A stretch of 64,000 nt of DNA from Nymphalis io (lineage: Eukaryota; Arthropoda; Insecta; Lepidoptera; Nymphalidae), in the NCBI RefSeq assembly GCF_905147045.1, contig NC_065904.1, positions 1,860,001 to 1,924,000 on the forward strand. Direction: 5' to 3'. Every line of letters starts with the position of its first letter. Within the stretch, counting starts at the first letter, position 1. Under the pieces are notes generated by a model that had not been told where the DNA came from, made no database searches, and saw only the letters and a list, made by a program, of their open reading frames with translations. Positions 55,036-64,000 of the stretch are shown here, piece by piece. The position numbers and the translations under genes were made by a program.

Positions 55036-55716
55036 ACATAATGTGTTGTTATGTGTTGTGACATAGTTTTAATACATCTGAATATTCGGATGACAGTGGG
55101 GAATCGATATGATAATGAGATAATGCAAGTCGAGCCCTATACCTTTATTTGCCAAAGTATTATCTGAATACGTATTACCTAAATAGTATCCGCTAAGGAG
55201 TTTTTCTAGAATCAAACATCGATCTTGCTTTGTATTTTACTTTTGTTCAATATAACGATGTGATTATTTTGTGACTTATACATAGATTGGTGTAATTATT
55301 ATCTGAGCTTGACGCCTCATTCGTTTGACGAATATCTTATGAGGTGTCAGATCCTGAGTGGGATGAGGAATTTGTGACGTAGTGCAGATGATTCATATTG
55401 TTTTTGATATAGCAGATAATTAATGAAAACTAAAACGTGAAGGTTTCTAATTAGCTTAATGGATTTGTACAAATAATATTTTTATGCTGTTGTATTTGCT
55501 TATATCTATGACTTGTAAGTATGGTACGTAGTTTGCAAAACATTTCATTATTACACGATTAGTTTTGCCTTGATGAGCTTCATCAATATATTTTATGAGA
55601 ATTGGATGACATTAGAAGTAATTAAATAAAATATCAAAACGATTACTCGTCGTATAAAGTTTGAATAAAATTTTAGATTAAGTTGAATTAAAAACATAAA
55701 TAAAAATGATAATCAA
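55036..55716. other. AT-rich intergenic DNA downstream of CPR gene 4
   Basis: No gene or clear repeat was seen. Confidence 0.4.
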
Positions 55717-55722
55717 TTTATT
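55717..55722 (-). promoter_or_regulatory. Poly(A) signal candidate for CPR gene 4
   Basis: The reverse strand reads AATAAA, 57 bp after the stop codon. Confidence 0.55.
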
Positions 55723-55778
55723 GCGTAAACATTGCACTGTACAAACTTAGCCTAATCGTTGGCACGATAACGTGTTGT

Positions 55779-58700
55779 TCAGAAGTGATAAGGCTTTCCG
55801 AAGGGAGCGATGTACCTCGGGGTAGTGTAGGTGCGAGCGGCAAATACGCCTTGGTCGTATTTACCCGCACGGTAGCTACCTGGAATTTAGAAATAACAAG
55901 AAATTTAAACATATGAAGTGGTTGGATAAATCTATATTTTTTTTTAGTTTAATATATGAAGACAAAAAAGAAAGGCAATATAAAAATTGTAACACTCATC
56001 AGTTTAAATAGTTTATACCACCAAGCATTGTTTTAAACAATATCAAGGTTTGGATAGTGACATTTAGTTTCTGAAACGCCAATCAACTTAACTAATTTTA
56101 CTTGAATCTTAATTATAATTAGTCGACGGCATCCAATGACGCATTAGGTGACCAATGAACTTTAGTCGGAATAGTAAATCTGACTTTTATCAGAGTTTCA
56201 GAAATTGGAGGTGAGTGTCAATTTAATTACAACCACTAGGGCGCCAACTAACTAGGGACTAAGATCTTCCAGCTTATTGGTTCTCCTAACTGTTTAGCAA
56301 ATTCAGAACCGGTAATAGCTCGGCAGGCTCAACGGGATTTACTTGTAAAATATCTACTCGGAATAATAAAACATATTTTGATTAAGATTTCGAAAAAATA
56401 AATCGTAGATACAGCAAAGAACGTCGATGCAGTAACTTAAGGGTATACAAAACATGATGAAAACGAATATATGTTTAGAAGCCTCGGGTCACAGCCAACT
56501 GATATTAAGTTGATTGGTTCGTATGTTGCTGTTGTTGCTGTCAAGATGAATCGAACATTCGTGACTCGGTCGAAACAAGAACTCTTGAAGCTTTGAGGAT
56601 GTTATTTTTAATATGTATTGTAATAAAATTTTACGCAAGGATCACACTTCTTCCTGCTTAAAATATTTTAAATGTGAAAGCCAACTTGTCTACTTTTGTT
56701 AGATCTTTTGCCGGGTCAGTATTATTATAGTGTTATTATTTTTAAATATTTCAATATTTTTTTCTTTTTTTTTTGAGAACGAGCAAAGTGGCCAACTTAA
56801 GGCCTCTGCTCATAGACAATGGCACTGTACTGTTATAAAGCGTTCCATGCACACTCAATGTCCCGTCCACCATTGCATTCATTATATCCCAATTGCCCGT
56901 AATTATAATGGCTATTTAAAGCTATTTCAAGTGTAATGTAATTATTAGTTCATTAAACATTTTGATACGAATATTTTGATGAAACTCGACGTAAATGTCG
57001 TCAAATTCGCACGAAGAGAAGATTAATGATGATCCAATGACGTCTAAATGTAATTTGACTTATTATTAAAGTTATTTCAATAGTAATTAATGATTGAAGT
57101 ATAATATCGTTACATGAAAACGGGCTATATATGAATAAGTAAAACATTTTAATGACTAGAGTTGGTGCTATTTAATGTACTGCTTTTCCAGGGGTTTATT
57201 TTTAATAATAATAATATCCTGGGACATTATTCACACACATCTGATCCTTTGAGAGCTTTTGCTATGGAAACTAAACAACTGATATACTACATATACTATT
57301 TTTCTTTTGTAAATACATACTTATATAGAAAATTACACCCAGACTCAGGACAAACTGTTAAAGTTAGCGATTCTATAATGTTGACATTATTTATTAAAAA
57401 TATAAGTCTATTGTTTTATAGGTATATTTGTATGTGTGCTTAAATATATATATTATATTCATTTTCCCCATTTATTAAACTTTTTTCTGATATTATCAAT
57501 GTATAAGTTTAAGTGTATTTAATCCATGAGATTACGTTTATATACCAAAATAATATTTGTTCAATCACATAAAACCTTTTTTCTATATAAAATCTATTTA
57601 TCTATATATCTTATATATTATATAAAAGGTTGTTATTAATAATAAAAAAAATAATATATTTTAATATTCTTTTTTTAAATTATTCATCAAAGAGCAACGA
57701 CATATTCACAATAGACTTGATATTCTATCTTCTGCAAAAACTTTATTCTAAATTTGAAAATGTCTCAAAAATCAACATGATTGTATAACTTGTATTGAGT
57801 AAATAGCTCTCTTTAGTTACGCGTTTGGTATGAAAATTAACACATTTTAATAACTATAATCAAATTACACGCGTAGAAAACATGTAAGTGTTTTAGCTTA
57901 ACTTTCACTCTCGAGTCAGTTGCCAAAATTATACGCCGTCTCTATCGCAAACATGTCGTATTCTATTTCTCTTTCACTCGCACAATTATAAAAACTAAGT
58001 TAAAAATTTTGATTCGTCCTCAATAATACTAATATTTTTGTTTTTAGTTTTAATAAAATCATAACGTTTTTATTTCTAGTCAATTAGTTAGTAGTGGTTG
58101 GGGTAAATTATGGTCAAAGTTCTTACCGTCATCGAAGATGCCATTGGCCTCATCTCTAGCGTTTTCCTGTAAAGCTTTGGCAATGGCTTCGGGTACTGGT
58201 GGAGCGGTTGGCAGATGAGCACCCTGGGGCTGGAAGCCGTTCACATCAGCTGTGTACCTCACGCTGTAGACCTGGCCATCGTCACCGGTATAGGAGTACC
58301 CGCCTTGAGCTTGAATGCCATTAGCTTCTACACCGGTTTCTTCAGCTTGGATTCCTGAAAATTATTGATCAGAAAATCTTTAATAATTATTACGCATAAA
58401 TTTTCATTATTTATTGAGAGTCGTGGTGCTCGATTTGTATTATAATGCAGTTTCATTAGACAGCCCCGTGATTACAATACCTTTTTTTTTAAATATATAA
58501 ACTAACAGTCTAAGATGGAGTGCGTTTGCCTAGAAGATGCTTGTAGGTTCCCCCGAGCAAGTGCCTGGGCAGTAAGGATGAAATACTAATGACACCTACA
58601 CTTCCACTCAAATGTACATGAGGGCTTATCCCAGCCGTGGGCTGTTACTTTATTTTACTTTTATAATTTAAAAATCCAATTTAAAATGTACAATTAATTA

Positions 58701-61700
58701 TAAAACAACATATAGAAACGTGTTTTATTCTACACCTAAATTGAATCGGCGACCTTTACGTCGCAATACGAGTACCATAAACAAAGACTCGTCAATTACT
58801 ATAAAATAAAACGTAAAGCTTAAATATCGATTTCAAAATTGTATCAATACGTTTCGTTTCCTAACTTTAACCTTGTTGAGATATTTGTAATTTGTGGCAA
58901 TAATATGTAAATCTTACGATTAATTTACATAAATGTAAGGGGCGATATGAAAAGTGCATCTAATGTGTGATGGAATAAATACTTTTCTTGATCGATTTCA
59001 TTAAAATAAATGTCGATAAATGTCGGTAAGTGCTCACCACCGACCATAGACATAATAGGATATATTAACCATCCCTTACAAATCCGCTACAAATCTTGGA
59101 AACTAAGATATCACGCACCTTGTGCCTGTCTATGCTGGCTTACTCAGCCTTCAAATAGGAGCACAATAATACTAATTATTGATGTTTGGCGGTGAAATAT
59201 ATAATTTCTTGGACTTGGTCAAAGTCATACCACCACGTAAAAAATATATTTATTTTAACATACTGGTGTATGTTGGTCTAGTGGCTTGATGTACGTTGGA
59301 GGTGTGCCCCGCGTGGAGTGCGCAGAGGGAGATCTTGGGTCCAGGGTCCGTGAAGTCGGACAAGACCTGTCCAGAATCGGCGTGGAGGGCCGTAGCCTCC
59401 TTCTGTGAGACCTTCATGGTCCAGTCGTCATGAGGTGGGGGCCTCGCGTTTCTCATTTCAGACGGCCCTGAGGAGGATGGCAGCCGGGATGGCCTCGCGC
59501 TGCCGTACGCACTAGCAAGGAGTGCGGGGGGCGGGATTACCTTTGCCCCCTGAGGAGAGCTCCGCCGAGCCACGAGAGGAGCAAAGCACGGGAGAGGCCG
59601 CGGATGCGTTATATTTACACGATCCCGCAGCCTCCCCAATCCATGCCGAGGACGGCCATCGCAGTGGTTTTAGTGGGTAAGAATCCCACATAGCCCAGTT
59701 GCCCCCCATGGGAGCTGGGTACCTTTCTGAAGGTTTCCACAGCGTGAAAAAAAAGTGGCTTGATGTAAGGCCGCAGACCCAGAGGTCCTGGGTTCAATTC
59801 CCAGGTCGGGCCAATAAAAAGTTATCGGGTTTATCTGTCAGAACATTCTCAGTAGCAGTCCTATCAGATTATGAGAGACAGGGAAGAGACTTATGTTGAT
59901 GACTAATCTTTCTTGAGGGCCGAAATCGGTCTAGAGGACATTATTACTGTTACCTATATAAAACTATATTACAACTCTATACATTTATAAATCCACTAAT
60001 CTTTAAATTTGCTGGAACAGAGTTTCTGTTCCAGCAAATTGACATTTACCGAATGTTTTCGAATAATTATACTATTATATCTGATGGAGTTATTAAATAT
60101 TCATCAATTTTTTTTGACCTTTCAAATACAGAATCAATCTATTTTAAATGCGTTTTATAAATATATAGATATAAAACAGATTTTTCATTGATTTCAGTCT
60201 GTTTCTTGTTATAACAAATGAGTGTTCACTTTTGTCACTATTTTTATTTTGAGTTTGTGCATTATTTTAGTTGCTCATTATGGTTAGCGTCTTTCAATTT
60301 TTTGCTTAATTTCATATTATTCTCAGCATAAATTATCTCATTTTAAACTAGAAAAGTGCTTCTTGGGATTATGCCTACCTTATAATAAATAAATAATATA
60401 GGTGTATACTTTAAATTTATAAAATGTTTGTAATTGACTCGATAGATCCATTTTTATTTTTAAATTAATAATTAATATACTTTTTTATCATAAATAGTGT
60501 TGGAGTTTGACATTTTTGAGGAAAATATATAAATATTTACAAAAATGTCGAAACATATTTTTTACTGTGTATTTCAATTTTTTGTTTATTGATTGCTCTT
60601 AAAATCTTCGATAGTTACCAAATATATCAAATACGAGTCGAATACAGATCCTGCCTTTGAAGTCCGTTAATAAAGTATTTGAAAAACAGAGGAGAAAATT
60701 GTATATAGATATCGAAGGTGCCAACTTACCGTTTTCCGTGTCATAAGCAAAACGATATCCTTGTTCGTTGACATCAGACACTGAACGTAATATCGCTGCA
60801 TTCCTCTCCAACGCAGCGCGAGGTCTGTCCTGGTAGTAGGCGCGGTACTGAGGTGCCACGTAGCCGGGGAGCGACGCCGCTGCGCACGCACCGATGATTG
60901 CTGCTAGGATGATCTAGAAAAGATTTTTGTTTTTTAATTATATTGTAGAAAAAATATTTCAGATCTAAGTATAGATAAAAAAAATTACGAATGTGGTAGT
61001 TATATATGAATTACTTACAATTTAATCTATAAATAAATAGTGTGTTTTTAATGTTTATATACATAATATTAACATTACAAAATTAAAAACTATAAAACCT
61101 GAGTAGGTTTAATAGCCACAGAGAACAGACATAACGATTTCTTTAAAACAAAGCAACTCCACAACATACATGCACTATGTTTAATGTGTGTTAAGCTCTA
61201 ATCGTTCCGATAAAAGCGGATTCGTTTATCGGTTATAGCAGCTTCGCACAGATCGATTTTTGTTGACCAATATTTGTTGTTCAACGAATAATTTAAATGA
61301 AGATTTTTTAATTCATCGTATAAATTGAAAGTTTTGTTGAATCGATTTGTTCACTTTGATTTTAAAATTTGTTAGATAATCGCTTTCAATGGGACAGTTT
61401 ATTGATTAAAATTGACCTTTCTTCTCTTAAAGTACTCTTAATAACTGTCGACTATTAAGGTACCTAAACTATAACACCGTTACAAAACCTACACTCTTTT
61501 CTTATAGTTAATCAGTGAGTTAATTGGATAATTGTACAGTATTAATAGTAAGTCACTAAAACATTTTGGGTTACAAATATTACCCCGGGAAATAAAGCCT
61601 TACTCACATACTTTTATTCATAATTTGAAATTCAAAAAAAGAACACACTGCATTGTTTAATTAATCAACTTTAAATAATATTTACAAAACTGTAAAACCA

Positions 61701-62336
61701 CCGCGAGTATTCATTCAAGTTATGACAGATAATATGTCTTAAAACCGCGTATTGCACATATTTTTTATACATAATATTAGTAAGATATATTATTTAATTA
61801 AATATAGATCAAAATTAAAAACAAAGAAACAATTTACCGTTGAACCCCAAGAGCACTATGACAGAGCGTTTTTTTAGAGCGGCTTACGAGCATATGGGCC
61901 ACCTGATGGTAAGTGGTCACCAACGCCCATAGACACTGACATTGTAAGAAATATTAACCATCGCTTACATCATCAATGCGCCACCAAACTTGGAAACTAA
62001 GATGTTATGTCTCTTGTGGCTGTAATTACACTGGCTCACTCACCCTTCAAACCGGAATACAACAATACCAAGTACAGCTGTTTTGCGGTAGAATATCTGA
62101 TAAGTGGAGAATACCTGTCCAGACGAGCTTGCACAAAGCTCTACCACCAGTAAAATATATAATAAAACGTTCTTTATATAAAACTGCTCGGACTATATAC
62201 TAATTTAATGTATTTATATAAATTTTGAATAGAATAATAATATACGCAATCACATCAAAGTATATGCAATTTGCTGAGCTGATTGTAACGAAGTCTTTCA
62301 AAATAAATAATAGGTCGTTTGACGTACCAATTTCAT
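55779..62336 (-). CDS. RR-1 cuticular protein (CPR gene 4), 173 aa, 4 exons
   Basis: Coding exons on the reverse strand are 62336-62328, 60913-60730, 58354-58127 and 55879-55779. Borders are GT/AG and phases are 0, 1 and 1. The signal peptide is residues 1-16 (ending ACAAA). A Tyr/Arg/Ala linker follows, then the RR-1 domain (about 54-113) with YRFAYDTENG, GGYSYTGDDGQVYSV and GFQPQGAHLP. The tail is Tyr/Arg-rich and ends GKPYHF. The protein is expected to be secreted to cuticle and to bind chitin. Intron positions match those of gene 3, so the two are probably the closest pair in structure. Introns are large (1414, 2375 and 2247 bp). Intron 1 holds a family A SINE. Intron 2 holds another, a nested LINE end in a family D SINE, and a perfect hairpin. 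Intron 3 holds SINE remnants. Confidence 0.93.
56795..56915 (-). repeat. Ancient family A scrap in intron 3 of CPR gene 4
   Basis: CTCATAGACAATGGCACTGT, then TGTCCCGTCCACCATTGC, and CGTAATTATAATGGC follow family A loosely. Confidence 0.35.
57203..57356 (-). repeat. Family C SINE 3' part in intron 3 of CPR gene 4
   Basis: AATAATAATATCCTGGGACA through GACTCAGGACAAAC is the reverse complement of the family C body. The tRNA-like head is absent. Confidence 0.75.
58510..58645 (+). repeat. SINE remnant in intron 2 of CPR gene 4
   Basis: AAGATGGAGTGCGTTTGCCT, then a B-box-like GTAGGTTCCCCC, and CCAGCCGTGGGCTGTTACTT at the end suggest a tRNA-like SINE with a family B-like 3' end. Confidence 0.4.
59020..59238 (-). 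repeat. Diverged family A SINE in intron 2 of CPR gene 4
   Basis: CGGTAAGTGCTCACCACCG, then ACCATCCCTTACAAATCC and CTTCAAATAGGAGCACAATA follow family A on the reverse strand. Confidence 0.7.
59265..59945 (+). mobile_element. Family D SINE, split by an A-tailed insert
   Basis: The head TTGGTCTAGTGGCTTGATGT (A-box region) lies at 59274-59293. After the insert the SINE goes on from 59755 with AAGGCCGCAGACCCAGAGG and the B box GGTTCAATTCCC, then a body to about 59945. Copies at 20300-20475 and 38240-38300 share this order. Confidence 0.75.
59294..59754 (+). mobile_element. 5'-truncated LINE 3' end inserted in a family D SINE
   Basis: The GC-rich 461-bp insert ends in eight A residues. GTGGCTTGATGTA lies on both sides (59281-59293 and 59755-59767). 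Its last 230 bp match 34530-34790. It contains CGCAGTGGTTTTAGTGGGTA. No coding motif was recognised, so it is read as the 3' UTR of a LINE, possibly R1-like, which is inference. Confidence 0.8.
60006..60040. repeat. Perfect 16-bp hairpin, 3-base loop, in intron 2 of CPR gene 4
   Basis: AATTTGCTGGAACAGA is followed by GTT and then its exact reverse complement. The stem is of mixed base content, unlike the AT palindromes elsewhere. Confidence 0.85.
61869..62155 (-). mobile_element. Family A SINE in intron 1 of CPR gene 4
   Basis: It runs from the poly-T and GAGCATATGGGCCACCTGAT to AAAGCTCTACCACCAGTA. The 5' end carries the AGAGCT variant needed to explain the chimera junction at 26618-26621. 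Confidence 0.88.
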
Positions 62337-62388
62337 GTTGCCGGTTGAAGTAACGATCCTCGAATGATGAGTCTGGATCCCAACTCGG

Positions 62389-62396
62389 TTTATATA
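62389..62396 (-). promoter_or_regulatory. TATA box of CPR gene 4
   Basis: The reverse strand reads TATATAAA, 53-60 bp before the ATG. A TCAAGGTTG stretch on the forward strand near 62422-62430 is one base off the beta-FTZ-F1 consensus. Confidence 0.7.
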
Positions 62397-62430
62397 CTAA
62401 ACACCATCAATATTGGCAATGTCAAGGTTG

Positions 62431-63139
62431 AAATGTAGAATCTGTACGCCTTAAGACCTGTAGCACATTGCATAGTAAACGGCAGCTCGGCTGGATAAAC
62501 TCAATACGAAAATTGAACTCTAATAATAATGGACTAAAGTTGATTTTACATATTTCATTTAACAGATAATGATACGGAAATCCAAATTAATAAATGAGAA
62601 AGTAAAACCTTCTTATGGTTTATGGATTATTTACTATAAGAAAGTCATAGGTTCGATTCTGTGCTGACCTAACATCAAACTCATTCATAGTACAATTAGG
62701 AGAAAGAAGGAAACTTTTTTAAAAATTAATGTAAAAAAGACGTGCATTTATTCTATATACGTATTGCATAATTTTCGAATTAACTGTAACAAAATTGGAA
62801 TCCAAACCACTAAAAACTGATGCGTTTTATTGAGCATATTATTGCAGTACTTAACTCAACGTAATAAGTGTCAAATTAGTAGATTTTTTCACACGTAAGT
62901 GATAAGAATTACCTTTGAAATTTTTAAATGATACAAAAATAACTGATTTATGGCTTACTCCATAGTTATAAATGAAAATATCATTGCTATGACTAGGGGC
63001 TTATCTTGTTTCAAATACTATCATCTACAAAACTTTTCAAGTGCAGTAATCCACTACAGATTACTAAATATATTCATCTGGAATATTAATATTACCTCAC
63101 AGGGCTTTGCTTATATATATACATATATATACTAACATC
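62431..63139. other. AT-rich intergenic DNA upstream of CPR gene 4
   Basis: A B-box-like TAGGTTCGATTCTG near 62648 is an isolated SINE scrap. No gene was seen. Confidence 0.4.
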
Positions 63140-63540
63140 GGGCATCGGGGTTTTAAGAGATCCGAGACGACGCCTTTGTCATCATCGCCGAGCGGGATCA
63201 GCGTAGATGACGTTTCCCTGCCCATTTTAGCTCTGTTGTCTCCTTTTGGACCATTACGGTTTCACAGGAAGAGGCTTCGACCCTCCAAACTGATTCCTAG
63301 CGGAGCATTGCCAACATGATTGCCGCATGTAGAGGTCTGATTCGACTACGCAGACCAGCGTCTCATCCAGGCTGGCGAGGTAGCTCTGATGACACATATA
63401 TTTGACGGCCCCGTAGAGGGCCATCGATCACAAGACACCGGCATAAAGACTTCCTCCCTCGGTCCACCGAGATTAGGCAGCAGTTTCTGCATAGCTCTCG
63501 CTCTCTTCTATCTCTTTCTAGACTCACAGAGACACAAATA
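63140..63540. repeat. GC-rich block, probably a retroelement fragment
   Basis: The block is sharply richer in GC than its surroundings, as in the LINE-derived pieces elsewhere in the window. Open frames are short and no protein motif was recognised. Confidence 0.35.
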
Positions 63541-64000
63541 TTTCATGTGTACCAGTGTGTCTACCTATTTCAAATATAAAAAATAAACAAAATTGATATT
63601 AATAAATTTTACGTTACCAAGAATTAACAAAAGTTAAATATAACGTAACATACAATGAAGACCCGGAATTAATATTGTAAAAGTTTAAAAATAAATACAA
63701 ATTGTAAAGTATATGAAACGATTATATGTTGAACGAACTCGTTTAAATGCGGATTCAATGTTCGTGAACAAGGATTCATGTAAGTGTTGCGTTGAGTTAA
63801 ATAATTTTAGTAAACTGATTTGATGGAACTTTCCTTTTTTTATTTCTGTGAACGTGAAAATATCCGATGGAGTGCAGACTTTAGGGCAGAGCGGAGCTAA
63901 TTCGTACGAAGAGTCAGAAATGTTCTTCATGCAAGTTTGTAAATAGGGCACTGATAGTAAGGACTTACCATTACATATTATATTATCTTAATTTTATGGT
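63541..64000. other. AT-rich DNA at the window end
   Basis: An 88-codon reverse frame at 63685-63951 has four Cys in its first half but becomes AT-driven. It has no recognisable family or splice context. Confidence 0.35.

Noticed and set aside
59250..59639. 129-codon reverse Pro/Arg-rich frame
   Set aside because: It lies in the GC-rich LINE 3' end insert. Open frames are expected in GC-rich DNA and it starts and ends outside any gene context.
63685..63951. 88-codon reverse frame at the window end
   Set aside because: It has no recognised domain or splice signals and its latter half is AT-driven. It might be coding, but this cannot be supported.

Overview
The window looks like AT-rich insect nuclear DNA, most likely from a butterfly or moth. 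Four genes of the RR-1 (Rebers-Riddiford) cuticular protein family, each with a tiny first coding exon holding only the first 3-4 residues, sit among many short retroposons. The abundant tRNA-derived SINEs and an RTE-like LINE are typical of Lepidoptera. The species cannot be named from the sequence alone.

Layout. 1-5300: gene-free, with SINE remnants. 5385-7188 (+): CPR gene 1, 190 aa. 7190-9890: intergenic, with a CpG-rich patch and an 80-bp minisatellite. 9896-14571 (-): CPR gene 2, 172 aa. 14.6-43.9 kb: a gene-free stretch of about 29 kb holding an intact RTE-like LINE (16293-19462), a degraded second LINE (about 39.1-42.4 kb), many SINEs and a SINE/CPR-exon chimera (26101-26632). 43901-46048 (-): CPR gene 3, 239 aa, with an octapeptide-repeat tail. 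46.1-55.7 kb: repeats, including a decayed relative of the RTE-like LINE. 55779-62336 (-): CPR gene 4, 173 aa. 62.4-64 kb: repeats, no recognised gene.

The four proteins share one plan: signal peptide, linker, RR-1 chitin-binding domain, then a short tail. They are expected to be secreted by epidermal cells into the cuticle. Each has a TATA box 50-80 bp before its ATG, and genes 1 and 3 also have perfect matches to the beta-FTZ-F1 consensus upstream.

Repeats are named here as family A (about 290 bp, A-tailed, not clearly tRNA-derived), family B (about 310 bp, tRNA-like 5' end, TACTG-repeat tail), family C (about 280 bp, tRNA-like 5' end, ATT-repeat tail) and family D (another tRNA-like SINE). 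Nested insertions with target-site duplications (TSDs) give a relative order for several of them. The most unusual object is the chimera at 26101-26632, in which a segment of CPR gene 1 (exon 2 plus its intron flank) is fused at both ends to family A SINE sequence. Its mosaic pattern points to template switching during reverse transcription.
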